From Flavisphingomonas formosensis (GTDB taxonomy: Bacteria > Pseudomonadota > Alphaproteobacteria > Sphingomonadales > Sphingomonadaceae): DNA of 64,000 bases. The DNA is taken from NCBI RefSeq assembly GCF_009755815.1, contig NZ_WRPK01000002.1, forward strand, positions 62,001 to 126,000. The letters run 5' to 3'. This document shows, piece by piece, positions 16,968 through 25,387 of this stretch. The first letter of the stretch is position 1; each line of letters starts with the position of its first letter. The notes below the pieces were generated by a model. The model was given only the letters and a program-made list of their open reading frames with translations, was not told where the DNA came from and did not search any database. The position numbers and the translations under genes are program-made.

Positions 16968-17407
16968 TCGTCCATCAACTTCCATGAACCCGACCAGAGA
17001 CACTGCCAAGCTTACACCGCCGAGAGCATCGGGCTCGCCCACACCATTGCAAATAGCGCAATCGCATCAATTCGGGCACTGCATCCGTTGCGGTGCTGCA
17101 CATCCAACACGAAACCGGGTAAATCCACGTAGTGCGCAGCGCAGCACGCAGCACCTATCGCCGCCTACCTCTACGGGAGTGCACCCCCTTTCTGGTAATT
17201 GCGCCCTCGATCGAACCTCATCAGTTCTCGCCAAGCCGCGATGCGATCAGACACCGCGCGCGGTCAGGAGCCGGCGCATGCCCCCTTGCGTCGGCTCCGT
17301 TTGGCCCGCTGCGATGCACGCCGCCAACTCTATCCGATCCGGTCCGGTTTGAATTGCCTAATCCCCTCTCGACCGGATAGTCTTCGCCCCTGACAGGGGA
17401 GAATCGA
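16968..17407. other. 440-bp gene-free stretch
   Basis: No coding frame here has sphingomonad-like codon use. One open frame (16984-17352, 122 codons) lacks a ribosome site and any recognisable motif. Base composition is less GC-rich than the flanks around 17030-17130. CCCCTGACAGGGG near 17388-17400 is a small palindrome just before the next gene, and AGGGGAG inside it doubles as the ribosome site for GTG 17408. Confidence 0.5.
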
Positions 17408-18025
17408 GTGCTGGAATTTCTGGGGGCGGGGGAGAATCTCGCCTTCGTCGTGGCTCTGGTCATCATGTTGCTCATCGGCGCGGTCGAGGCAATCGGCCTT
17501 GGCGTCGGTTCGCTCGGCCACGATTTTCACGTCGACACGGATGGCGACTGGCTCGGCTGGCTGGGCTTCGGCAAACTGCCCTTGCTGATGCTGCTCGTCG
17601 TCTTTCTCGCCTGTTTCGGGATCATCGGCCTCATCGGCCAGCAGCTCGCGCTCGACCATCTCGGCCGGCTGTTGCCCGCGCTGATCGCCGCGCCTGCCGC
17701 CGGCGTCGCAGCGCTCCCCGTCACCGGTCTCGCCGCACGCCTCCTCGCCCGGGTGATGCCGCGCGACGAGACGACCGCGATCGACATCGGTCAGCTCGTC
17801 GGCCTGCATGCGCAGATCACCGTCGGCCGCGCCACCCAGGGATCGCCCGCCAAGGCGCGGGTGCGCGATTTCCACGGCCAGAGCCATTATGTGATGGTCG
17901 AGCCGGACGATCCCGCCGCCGCCTTCGCCGAGGGGGACGAGATATTGCTCGTCCGCCGCGAGGGCCATGTCTTCCGGGCGATCTCGAGCGACCGCCCGCC
18001 TTTCTCGAACTGGATAGCGCGATGA
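17408..18025 (+). CDS. YqiJ-like membrane protein with OB-fold (NfeD-type) domain
   Basis: The 205-residue protein has hydrophobic segments near residues 10-35 (LAFVVALVIMLLIGAVEAIG), 55-80 and 90-112, then a soluble beta-rich domain (about 120-200; GLHAQITVGRATQGSPAKAR, YVMVEPDD, DEILLVRREGHVF). This matches the YqiJ/NfeD layout, a partner of flotillins. The GTG at 17408 follows AGGGGAG. Its stop overlaps the flotillin start (ATGA), so the two form an operon like E. coli yqiJK. The role is probably in membrane organisation or stress tolerance. Confidence 0.85.
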   Translation: MLEFLGAGENLAFVVALVIMLLIGAVEAIGLGVGSLGHDFHVDTDGDWLGWLGFGKLPLLMLLVVFLACFGIIGLIGQQLALDHLGRLLPALIAAPAAGVAALPVTGLAARLLARVMPRDETTAIDIGQLVGLHAQITVGRATQGSPAKARVRDFHGQSHYVMVEPDDPAAAFAEGDEILLVRREGHVFRAISSDRPPFSNWIAR

Positions 18026-19791
18026 GCAACCTGCCCCAGACGGCCGCCCCCTCGGGCGGCATCCTCGACAGCATCACCAGCCCCTATGTGCTGCTGCCCG
18101 GCGCCGCGATCGTCGCGCTGGTCATCCTCGGCATGATATTGGCGCGCCTTTATCATCGCGCCACCAAGGAGATCGCGTTCGTGCGCACCGGCTTCGGCGG
18201 CGAGAAGGTGGTGATGAACGGCGGCGCGCTCGTCCTGCCCGTCTTCCACGAGACGATGCCGGTCAACATGAACACGGTGCGCCTGGCGGTGGAGCGCAAG
18301 AATTCGGACGCGCTGATCACGCTCGATCGGCTCCGCATCGACGTGAAGGCCGAATTCTACGTGCGCGTCCGCCCCGATCGCGAGGCGATCGCGATGGCCG
18401 CCCAGACGCTCGGCATGCGCACCATGCAATCGGAGCATCTGAAGGAGCTGGTCGAGGGCAAGTTCGTCGACGCGCTGCGCTCGGTCGCGGCCGGCATGAC
18501 GATGAACCAGCTGCACGAGCAGCGTTCGGATTTCGTACAGAAGGTGCAGCAAGTCTCGTCCGCCGATCTCGCGATGAACGGGCTCGAACTGGAATCGGTG
18601 TCGCTGACCGGCCTCGACCAGACCTCGATCGAGCATTTCAACGCGAACAACGCCTTCGATGCCGAGGGCCTGACCAAGCTCACCGAGCAGATCGAGCTGC
18701 GCAAGAAAGCGCGCAACGATATCGAGCAGGATACCCGCGTGCAGATCGAGGCCAAGAATCTGGAAGCGCAACGCCAGTCCCTGCTGATCTCGCGCGACGC
18801 GGAGTTCGCTCGGCTGGAACAGGAGCGCGAGGTCGGCATGCGCCGCGCCGAGCAGGCCTCCGAGCTGTCGCGCCAGGCGTCCGAGCGGCAGCGCGAGGCC
18901 GATCAGGCGCAGATCACCGCCAAGCAGCAGACCGACGCCGCCCAGATCGAGGCCGACCGCGCCGTGCAGCAGGCGAAGATCGCTCAGGCCCAGGCGCTGG
19001 AGATCGCCCGGCAGGAACAGCAGATCGCGGTGCAGAATAAGAGCCGGGAGGAAAGCCAGGCCAAGGCCGAGGCCGACAAGGCCCGCGCCGCCTCCGTCGC
19101 CGCCGAGGAGCAGGTGGTCACCGCGCGCGAGACCGAGGTGGCCGAGCGCGCCAAGCGGATCGAGCTGATCGAGGCCTCCAAGGAGGCCGAGCGCCAGGCG
19201 ATCGGCATCAAGGTGCAGGCCGAGGCCGAAAAGCAGGCCGCATCCGACCGCGCCGCCGCCCTGCGCGCCGCGGCAGAGGGCGAAGCCGAGGCCGAAAAGC
19301 TGCGCGCCGAGGCGGCGCGCGTCCGCTTCGAGGTGGAAGCGGCGGGCCAGCGCGCGGTGAACGAGGCCGCCAACCTGCTCTCCTCCGACCAGATCTCGCT
19401 GCAGGCGAAGCTGGAATTGCTGAAGGTGCTGCCGGAGATCATCCGCGAGGCCTCCAAGCCGCTGGAATCGATCGATTCGATCAAGATCGTCCAGGTCGAC
19501 GGCCTGACCGGCGGAAGCCAGGGCGATGCCGGCGTCGTGCCGAACGGCAGCGAGCAGAATCTCGCCAACTCCGCCGTCGCCGCGGCCCTGCGATACCGCG
19601 CCCAGGCGCCGGTGATCGACGGGCTGATGAAGGAGCTTGGCTTCGACGGCTCCTCGCTCGATTCGATCGTCGCCAGCGCTTTGCCGGCGGCTCCGACCGG
19701 CACCGTCCCGACGTCCCCCGGATCAGCGCAGGCGGCGACGATCCGCGGAACAATCACGCCAAACAAGGCCGTTCGCGCCGAGCGGGAGTGA
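18022..19791 (+). CDS. Flotillin family protein (YqiK-like)
   Basis: The 589-residue flotillin scaffolds lipid microdomains in the inner membrane. It has an N-terminal membrane segment (about residues 16-42, YVLLPGAAIVALVILGMILA), an SPFH/band-7 domain (about 45-225), a long Ala/Glu/Lys-rich coiled coil (about 225-450), and a C-terminal region. The acidic-basic repeats in the middle (KAEADKARAAS, EAEAEKLRAEAARV) are typical. It overlaps its YqiJ-like partner by four bases. Confidence 0.93.
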   Translation: MSNLPQTAAPSGGILDSITSPYVLLPGAAIVALVILGMILARLYHRATKEIAFVRTGFGGEKVVMNGGALVLPVFHETMPVNMNTVRLAVERKNSDALITLDRLRIDVKAEFYVRVRPDREAIAMAAQTLGMRTMQSEHLKELVEGKFVDALRSVAAGMTMNQLHEQRSDFVQKVQQVSSADLAMNGLELESVSLTGLDQTSIEHFNANNAFDAEGLTKLTEQIELRKKARNDIEQDTRVQIEAKNLEAQRQSLLISRDAEFARLEQEREVGMRRAEQASELSRQASERQREADQAQITAKQQTDAAQIEADRAVQQAKIAQAQALEIARQEQQIAVQNKSREESQAKAEADKARAASVAAEEQVVTARETEVAERAKRIELIEASKEAERQAIGIKVQAEAEKQAASDRAAALRAAAEGEAEAEKLRAEAARVRFEVEAAGQRAVNEAANLLSSDQISLQAKLELLKVLPEIIREASKPLESIDSIKIVQVDGLTGGSQGDAGVVPNGSEQNLANSAVAAALRYRAQAPVIDGLMKELGFDGSSLDSIVASALPAAPTGTVPTSPGSAQAATIRGTITPNKAVRAERE

Positions 19792-19821
19792 ACCGGAACC
19801 GGGATCGGGTCGGCATGAGCG

Positions 19822-19852
19822 TTGCCGCCCGGCTATCAGCCCGCGACGGCAA
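19822..19852. terminator. Imperfect stem-loop between convergent genes
   Basis: TTGCCG (19822-19827) pairs with CGGCAA (19847-19852), with further partial pairing of CGGCT and AGCCCG inside. It lies in the 69-base gap between the flotillin stop and the convergent phosphatidyltransferase stop and could serve both. Confidence 0.4.
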
Positions 19853-19860
19853 TGCGCCGT

Positions 19861-20538
19861 CTACTCGCCGAGCGACGCAAGCCGGCGAGCAGTCACGAAC
19901 GTCTGGATCATGAACAGAAGGACGAGGATCGAGCCCACGGCGCCGACCAGCAGATCGAAGCCGGAAATCGCCCCGAAGGCTCCCGGAGCCGATCCGAGAC
20001 GCAGCATCGCGAGGGTCAGACCGATCAGCAGCAGACGCAGCTCGGTGGGTCCGGCAGCCAGGTAGGAAAGCTTGAACTCACCGGAGACCCGCGCCGACAG
20101 ATAGGCATGGATCGAGAGGAGCAGATAGCCGGCCAGAGCGAACAGCGCGACGTCCAGCCGCACGAAGGGACTCAGCCCAATTCCGGCAAGGATGAGGATC
20201 GTCGCGATACCATCACAGCTGTGATCGATGAAATATCCATATTGGGGCCGCTCGATCGCACGATATCGTGCCAGGCTGCCGTCCATGGAATCGCCGAACC
20301 ACTGGACCACATAGCCGAGGATAGACAGCCACAGCCACGACGCATCGGCTTGGCTCGCCCAATAGCCGGCGAACACCGCCATGGCCCCCGCCATCCCGCA
20401 GGCCGTCAGGCTGTCCGGCGTCACCCACGCCGGCATTCGCGCGCATAACCATGTCAGGAGGCGACGCTCCGACGAGGCCAGGACGTTCGCCTGGATACGC
20501 CGGACAGGCCGAGGGCTGGGGCCGGACTTCTTTATCAT
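19861..20538 (-). CDS. CDP-alcohol phosphatidyltransferase family membrane protein
   Basis: The 225-residue integral membrane protein has five or six helices. The family signature is visible as GDSMDGSLARYRAIERPQYG then YFIDHSCD: DxxDGxxAR, a spacer, G, three residues, D, three residues, D. The spacer between AR and G is nine residues rather than the usual eight. These enzymes move a CDP-activated headgroup or lipid onto an alcohol. The acceptor cannot be told here, and neighbours give no hint. Confidence 0.88.
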   Translation of the reverse strand: MIKKSGPSPRPVRRIQANVLASSERRLLTWLCARMPAWVTPDSLTACGMAGAMAVFAGYWASQADASWLWLSILGYVVQWFGDSMDGSLARYRAIERPQYGYFIDHSCDGIATILILAGIGLSPFVRLDVALFALAGYLLLSIHAYLSARVSGEFKLSYLAAGPTELRLLLIGLTLAMLRLGSAPGAFGAISGFDLLVGAVGSILVLLFMIQTFVTARRLASLGE

Positions 20539-20649
20539 GCCGTCTTATGGTGAAGTCCGGTCGACGAAGCAACGCGCAGACCAGTCAAGCCGAGCGCTTC
20601 ACACGCTGAGCTCGAACTGAGGCCCCTCCGGATCGGACGGTCCGAATCG

Positions 20650-21564
20650 CTACCCGCCTTTCACCAGCGTCTGTCTCGCCACCCGCGACACGGTGGCGCT
20701 CAGCCGTTCCAACAGCTTGGCGCCGAGCCGCGAATATTGCCAGTAAAGCGGCATATCCACCTGCTTGCCCGGCATCAGCTCGACGAGGCGGCCGGCATCG
20801 AGATGCGGCTGGGCGATGACCAGGGGATGCAGGCCCCAACCCAGCCCGGCTATCGCCATATCGAGAAAACCCTGAGTCGAGGGGATCCAGTGGATCGGCG
20901 CGGCAAGCTCGATTCCCAGGCTTCCCCGCACCCATTGCGATTGGAGTATGTCGTTGCGATCGAAACGCAGCACCGGCGCATGCGTCAACGTCTCGGCGGT
21001 CACGCCTTCGGCGAAATGGCGGCGCGCGAAATCCGGGCTCGCCGCCGCCACATAGCGCAGCGACCCCAGCGCCAGGATGCGGCAGCCCTGGACCGGCGAA
21101 GCATCGGCCGTGATCGCCGCGAACACGTCGCCCGAGCGCAGCCGCTCCGCCGTCAGCTTCTCGTCATCGAGCACAAGGTCGAGCAGCGCGCCGGTTTCCT
21201 CCGCGAAGGCAGCGGCAGCCGGCGGGAACCAGCTCGTCAGGCTGTCGCCGTTCACGGCGATGCGGATCGTCGTCGCCGATGCGCCATGCGCTCCCGCAAG
21301 CTCCGGCAGGCGCGCGGCCAGCTCACTCTCGAGCAACGCCACATGCTCGACATGGGCGCAGAGCTGCGCGCCGATCGCCGTCGGCGCGCAAGGATGGCCG
21401 CGCACGATCAGGACCGCGCCCAGCCGCTCTTCCAGCGCACGCACCCGTTGCGACACCGCAGAGGGCGTGACGCCGAGCGCGGTGGCCGCCCGTTCGAAAC
21501 TCCCTTCGCGAAGGATGGCGGTGACGGCCGCAAGGGCAGGATAGTCGAGCATAGGATTAGTCAT
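20650..21564 (-). CDS. argP: LysR family regulator ArgP (arginine/lysine export control)
   Basis: The 304-residue LysR regulator starts MTNPMLDYPALAAVTAILRE, as ArgP/LysG proteins do, with the helix-turn-helix in FERAATALGVTPSAVSQRVR. The effector domain includes IRIAVNGDSLTSWFPPA and WVRGSLGIELAAPIHWIPST, both typical of ArgP. It is divergent from a LysE/ArgO-type exporter, the known target pair: ArgP binding arginine or lysine switches exporter expression. A start at Met5 (21552) is also possible. Confidence 0.92.
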   Translation of the reverse strand: MTNPMLDYPALAAVTAILREGSFERAATALGVTPSAVSQRVRALEERLGAVLIVRGHPCAPTAIGAQLCAHVEHVALLESELAARLPELAGAHGASATTIRIAVNGDSLTSWFPPAAAAFAEETGALLDLVLDDEKLTAERLRSGDVFAAITADASPVQGCRILALGSLRYVAAASPDFARRHFAEGVTAETLTHAPVLRFDRNDILQSQWVRGSLGIELAAPIHWIPSTQGFLDMAIAGLGWGLHPLVIAQPHLDAGRLVELMPGKQVDMPLYWQYSRLGAKLLERLSATVSRVARQTLVKGG

Positions 21565-21630
21565 ACTTCATCACGTTTAGGAAAATAAGCTGGCCTGATG
21601 ATCCGCCGCCATGGCAGCGGCGCTTTCACC

Positions 21631-22254
21631 ATGATCGACCCATCCGCCTTTGCCCGGGGCTTCGCCCTCTCCGCCGCCCTGATCGTCGCCATCGGGGCAC
21701 AGAATATGTTCGTCCTGCGGCAGGGCCTGCGCCGAGAGCATGTCGGCCCGATCGTCCTGTTCTGCGCGGCCTGCGACGCGCTGCTGATCACGGCGGGCGT
21801 CACCGGGCTCGGCATGGTGCTGCGCCTCGTGCCCGGCCTCGCGCTGATCCTCTCGCTCGGCGGCGCGTCCTTCCTGGCCTGGTACGGCGCGACCGCGTTG
21901 CGCCGCGCCACCCAGCCCGACGCGATGATCCTCTCGGACCAGGCGGCCGCGATGCCGCTCGGCGCGACGCTGGGCCGCGCGGCGGGATTCACCCTGCTCA
22001 ATCCGCATGTCTATCTGGACACCGTGCTGCTGATGGGCACGGTCGGCTCCTCGCAGGCGGCGGGCACCCAGCCGATCTTCATCGCCGGTGCGGCGAGCGC
22101 GAGCGTGATCTGGTTCACCAGCCTCGGCTATGGCGCACGGCTGCTCACTCCGCTGTTCGCACGGCCAATGGCATGGCGCGTGCTCGATCTGCTCGTCGGC
22201 CTCACCATGCTAGGCTTGGCGCTCGGCCTGCTGATGCACCTCGTGCGAGGCTGA
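21631..22254 (+). CDS. argO: LysE/ArgO family amino-acid exporter
   Basis: The 207-residue inner-membrane exporter has about six helices and moves arginine and/or lysine out of the cell. FALSAALIVAIGAQNMFVLRQ near the N-terminus is the family signature, with the GAQN turn. A second motif, AGFTLLNPHVYLDTVLLMG, is also typical. ATG 21631 gives the family's usual start; an in-frame ATG at 21598 would add 11 residues. It is divergent from argP, and the short gap between them is the expected operator. Confidence 0.9.
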   Translation: MIDPSAFARGFALSAALIVAIGAQNMFVLRQGLRREHVGPIVLFCAACDALLITAGVTGLGMVLRLVPGLALILSLGGASFLAWYGATALRRATQPDAMILSDQAAAMPLGATLGRAAGFTLLNPHVYLDTVLLMGTVGSSQAAGTQPIFIAGAASASVIWFTSLGYGARLLTPLFARPMAWRVLDLLVGLTMLGLALGLLMHLVRG

Positions 22255-22304
22255 TCGTCGCACAGGCGATTCCCAAGCACCGGGCGATCCGCTAGCGTCC
22301 GGCG

Positions 22305-24074
22305 ATGCCTGCACCCTCCGCGCTCAACATCTCGCGATCGATCCTCGGCCAGCCCTGGCGCTGGCGCGGCACGGAGACCGACGGGCGCGATCCCGATTTC
22401 CAGCCCGACGATCTCGTCGCCTCACTGCTGCTCGCCCGCGGCGTCACGCGCGAGGCGATCGAAGCGCATCGCCTGCCGAGCATCCGCGGTTTCATGCCCG
22501 ACCCATCCATCTTCCGCGACATGGATGTCGCTGCCGAACGCATGGCCGATGCGGTCATGCGCGGCGAGCCGGTGACCATCTTCGGCGATTACGACGTAGA
22601 CGGCGCGACCTCCGCCGCGCTGCTGATCCGGCTGCTCCGCGCACTGGGCAGCAATCCCGCCGCCTATATCCCCGATCGGCTGATGGAGGGCTATGGTCCC
22701 TCGGGCGAGGCGCTGGTGCGCATCGCGGCTGGCGGCGCGCGGCTGATCGTCACCGTCGATTGCGGCGCGCAGGCTTTCGAGGCGCTGGAGATGGCCAATG
22801 CCGCCGGCGTCGACGTGATCGTCGTCGATCATCACAAATGCGCGAGCGCCCTCCCCCGCGCGCTCGCGCTGGTCAATCCGAACCGGCTCGACGAGGGGGA
22901 CGGCGCGGCGCATGGCCATCTCGCCGCGGTCGGCGTCGCCTTCCTGCTCGGCGCCGCCTTGCTGCGGACTTTGCGCGGGCGCGGCTGGTTCGCCGCGCGA
23001 CCCGAGCCCCGGCTGCTCGACCTGCTCGATCTCGTCGCGCTCGGCACGGTGGCCGATGTCGCCCAGCTGCGCGGCCTCAACCGCGCCTTCGTGGCGCAGG
23101 GCCTCAAGGTGATGGCCAATCGGCGCAACATCGGTCTCGCCGCGCTGATCGAGGCCTCGCGGCTCGATCGTGCGCCGACCTGCACCGATCTCGGCTTCGC
23201 CTTGGGGCCGCGGATCAATGCCGGCGGGCGGGTAGGCAAGTCCGATCTCGGCGTGCGCCTGCTCACCACCGAGGATCGCGCCGAGGCGCAGGCGATCGCC
23301 GCCGAGCTCGACCGGCTCAACGAGGAGCGCCGCGCCATCGAGGCACTGGTGCAGGAGCAGGCCGAAGATGCCGCGCGCAGCCAGGATAATCGCGCCGTCA
23401 TCGTCGTCTCGGGGCGCAACTGGCATCCCGGCGTGATCGGCATCGTCGCGGGCCGCCTCAAGGAAAAGCTCGGCCGGCCGGCGATCGTGATCGCCGATGA
23501 TGGCGAGGGCACGGGCAAGGGATCCGGCCGCTCGATCGGCGGTGTCGATCTCGGCGCCGCGGTGCTCGCCGCCAAGGACAGCGGTCTGCTCGTCGCCGGT
23601 GGCGGCCATGCCATGGCGGCGGGGCTGACCGTCGCCAGCGACCGTGTCGATGCCTTTGGCGAATTCCTCGACGCGCACCTTGCGAACGACGTCGCCCGCG
23701 CGCGCGATGATCGCGCGCTGCTGCTCGACGCGGTGGTCGCCCCTGGCGGTATCGGCCCGGCGCTGGTCGAGGCGCTGGAAGCGGGTGGCCCCTATGGCGC
23801 CGGCTGGCCGGCCCCGCGCGTCGCCGCCGGTCCGGTGCGCATCGTCAAGGCGGACATCGTCGGCAACGGCCATGTCCGCGCGATCGTCTCCGGCGACGAC
23901 GGCCGCTCGATCAAGACGATCGCCTTCCGCCAGGCCGACACGCTGCTCGGCCAGGCGCTGCTCGGCGCAGGGAGCGGCCGCCGCCTGTGGGTCGCGGGCC
24001 GCGCGCGGATCGACGACTGGGGCAGCCGTCCCGCCGCCGAGCTGCATCTGGAGGATGCCGCCTGGGCGGATTGA
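22305..24074 (+). CDS. recJ: Single-stranded-DNA-specific exonuclease RecJ
   Basis: RecJ degrades single-stranded DNA 5' to 3' in recombination and mismatch/base-excision repair. The 589-residue protein contains the DHH-superfamily motifs: FGDYDVDGATSAALL near residue 93, VTVDCG near 147, VDHHKC near 165, and NPNRLDEGDGAAHGHLAAVG then VAFLL near 190. The DHHA1 region carries GSGRSIGGVDLG and GGHAMAAGLTV near residues 410-440. It normally follows glpX in alphaproteobacteria and precedes tRNA-Glu, as it does here. Confidence 0.95.
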   Translation: MPAPSALNISRSILGQPWRWRGTETDGRDPDFQPDDLVASLLLARGVTREAIEAHRLPSIRGFMPDPSIFRDMDVAAERMADAVMRGEPVTIFGDYDVDGATSAALLIRLLRALGSNPAAYIPDRLMEGYGPSGEALVRIAAGGARLIVTVDCGAQAFEALEMANAAGVDVIVVDHHKCASALPRALALVNPNRLDEGDGAAHGHLAAVGVAFLLGAALLRTLRGRGWFAARPEPRLLDLLDLVALGTVADVAQLRGLNRAFVAQGLKVMANRRNIGLAALIEASRLDRAPTCTDLGFALGPRINAGGRVGKSDLGVRLLTTEDRAEAQAIAAELDRLNEERRAIEALVQEQAEDAARSQDNRAVIVVSGRNWHPGVIGIVAGRLKEKLGRPAIVIADDGEGTGKGSGRSIGGVDLGAAVLAAKDSGLLVAGGGHAMAAGLTVASDRVDAFGEFLDAHLANDVARARDDRALLLDAVVAPGGIGPALVEALEAGGPYGAGWPAPRVAAGPVRIVKADIVGNGHVRAIVSGDDGRSIKTIAFRQADTLLGQALLGAGSGRRLWVAGRARIDDWGSRPAAELHLEDAAWAD

Positions 24075-24149
24075 ACTTCCCGACATTTGCCGCCGCGATG
24101 GGGTTGACCCCACCGCCCACCTGCCTTAAGCGCCCCCCACGCCGGTGAC

Positions 24150-24225
24150 GGCCCCTTCGTCTAGCGGTCTAGGACGCGGCCCTTTCACGGCTGAAACACG
24201 GGTTCGATTCCCGTAGGGGTCACCA
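24150..24225 (+). tRNA. tRNA-Glu (anticodon TTC)
   Basis: The 76-base cloverleaf starts GGCCCCT and ends AGGGGTC-A-CCA, so the acceptor stem pairs fully with one G-T. The D arm contains TCTAGCGGTCTAGGA. The anticodon arm is CGGCC-CTTTCAC-GGCTG with anticodon TTC at 24184-24186 (reads GAA). The T arm carries GGTTCGATTCC. The CCA is encoded. It follows recJ by 75 bases. Confidence 0.96.
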
Positions 24226-24304
24226 ACCTTTTCAATGGTTTAGCAGAACCCGCCAGTTCGATCAGAGCAATGTCGTCGGAAAGGCGGCACGTTCGGCGCC
24301 CGCT

Positions 24305-24328
24305 TTTCGCCGGCGACCTACGGCGAAA
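24305..24328 (+). terminator. Stem-loop downstream of tRNA-Glu
   Basis: TTTCGCCG (24305-24312) and CGGCGAAA (24321-24328) form a perfect 8-bp stem with an 8-base loop, 80 bases after the tRNA. It lacks a following T run, so it is only a candidate terminator. Confidence 0.35.
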
Positions 24329-24482
24329 CCTAGCGGACGATGCGAAGGCAAGCCGCAACATTCCAGGGGTCTCCAAAGACGCCCGCTTGGATCGCTACCG
24401 CAAATCTATCGCGACAGTCGACGACAGGCGGCGCAGCTGCCGAGCACCGGCGCATATAGACGATCGCACAGGTTCGCGGATT

Positions 24483-24496
24483 TTGACCCCGGTCAA
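24483..24496 (+). promoter_or_regulatory. FNR/FnrL box upstream of the 37-residue membrane protein
   Basis: TTGAC-CCCG-GTCAA is a perfect palindrome in the TTGAY-N4-RTCAA pattern of FNR/FnrL sites. Its centre lies about 41 bases before a plausible transcription start behind TAGATT (24518-24523), the class II activator position. The start codon of the small gene is at 24555. Confidence 0.75.
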
Positions 24497-24554
24497 AGTG
24501 TCCCACCATATGGCAGCTAGATTTGCTCCGGTTCCAGACGACCGGAGACAGACC

Positions 24555-24668
24555 ATGTTGAGCTTCATCGGCACCCATTTCGTCGACCTGATCCTGACCG
24601 CAGGCACCCTGTTCATCGGCACGCTGCTTTGGGTGAGCGTCGACGACGCACATCGCGGCGGCGCGTGA
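24555..24668 (+). CDS. 37-residue single-span membrane protein
   Basis: ATG 24555 to TGA 24668 encodes MLSFIGTHFVDLILTAGTLF then IGTLLWVSVDDAHRGGA. It has one hydrophobic helix (about residues 4-27) and a short charged tail. GGAGACAG about 7 bases upstream can act as ribosome site. An FNR box and a -10-like TAGATT lie at suitable distances upstream, which is the main support that this is a gene. Its size recalls small accessory subunits of respiratory complexes, but I do not recognise a family and the frame can be extended upstream without support. Confidence 0.55.
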   Translation: MLSFIGTHFVDLILTAGTLFIGTLLWVSVDDAHRGGA

Positions 24669-24771
24669 CCGGACGGCGATTACGGGACAGTACGGATGGC
24701 TGCAGTCCGCCTTGCCCCGCTAAGTGCGCACCACGGTCCAACCCGGACCTAATCCCTCAAGGACGGTGCAC

Positions 24772-25284
24772 ATGCTTTCCGCAGAGCCGCAGACCCTGAA
24801 GACCAGAACCGGGATCGCTATCCGCGTCCGGCCAGCCGAACCATCCGACGAGCCTCTGCTCGCGCGATTCTTCGAGTCCGTCTCGGCGGACGATCGGCGC
24901 TTCCGTTTCCTCACTGCAACCGATCATGTCGGCCACAGTCAGCTCGCGCCGATGACGGAATGCGACCATTGGCAGACCGAAACCTTCGTCGCCTTCGAAG
25001 AGGGGGACGCCCTGCCCGTCGCCACCGCGATGCTGGCGTGCGACCGCAGCATGACGAGCGCCGAGGTCGCGATCTCCGTGCGTGCCGACCGCAAGGCGCT
25101 GGGCATCGGTTGGACGCTGCTCGATCATGTCGCGCGTGCGGCGCAGCGGCGCGGCATCCGCGTGCTCCAGTCGATCGAGAGCCGCGACAATCATTCGGCG
25201 ATCGAGCTGGAACGGGAAATGGGCTTTGCCGCCCGGCCCGTCGAGGGCGATCCGACCCTGGTGCTGCTCGAAGCCCGGTTCTGA
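24772..25284 (+). CDS. GNAT N-acetyltransferase, Pat-like
   Basis: The 170-residue GNAT protein has IAIRVRPAEPSDEPLLARFF at its start and SADDRRFRFLTATDH after it, a pattern I associate with the acetyltransferase domain of Pat-type protein acetylases. The acetyl-CoA loop is seen in SVRADRKALGIGWTLLDHVA (R/K-x-x-G-x-G). GGACGG precedes the ATG. The next gene encodes an acyl-CoA synthetase whose catalytic Lys is the classical substrate of Pat enzymes, so a role in switching that enzyme off is inferred. It lacks the large NDP-forming domain found in full-length enteric Pat. Confidence 0.85.
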   Translation: MLSAEPQTLKTRTGIAIRVRPAEPSDEPLLARFFESVSADDRRFRFLTATDHVGHSQLAPMTECDHWQTETFVAFEEGDALPVATAMLACDRSMTSAEVAISVRADRKALGIGWTLLDHVARAAQRRGIRVLQSIESRDNHSAIELEREMGFAARPVEGDPTLVLLEARF

Positions 25285-25387
25285 CGGACAGAGGCGCCTG
25301 ACGGATGGTCAGCACTGTGCCAATCCGTTAGGAGCTCGCGCGGCGGCAGCCGACCGTTTGCGATATGGCCGGCACCGGATGGGGAGG

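Larger units (their letters stand above)
24226..24554. other. Gene-free stretch after tRNA-Glu
   Basis: No integrase, duplicated tRNA end or other mobile-element sign is visible downstream of the tRNA. The stretch holds a stem-loop at 24305-24328 and an FNR-type box at 24483-24496. It otherwise appears non-coding. Confidence 0.5.

Noticed and set aside
16984-17352. 122-residue frame downstream of the ECF41 gene
   Set aside because: Composition (Pro, Ser, Arg, Thr-rich) and lack of ribosome site or motif argue against coding.
24185-24376. 63-residue minus-strand frame ending PTGIEPVFQP
   Set aside because: It is the antisense translation of tRNA-Glu; that C-terminal string is a well-known annotation artefact.
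24226-24554. Genomic-island attachment site at tRNA-Glu
   Set aside because: No integrase gene and no duplicated tRNA 3' end were seen downstream within the window.
24270-24668. Longer 132-residue version of the small FNR-linked gene
   Set aside because: The extra 95 residues are arginine-rich without pattern, and the FNR box and promoter lie inside them; ATG 24555 is better supported.
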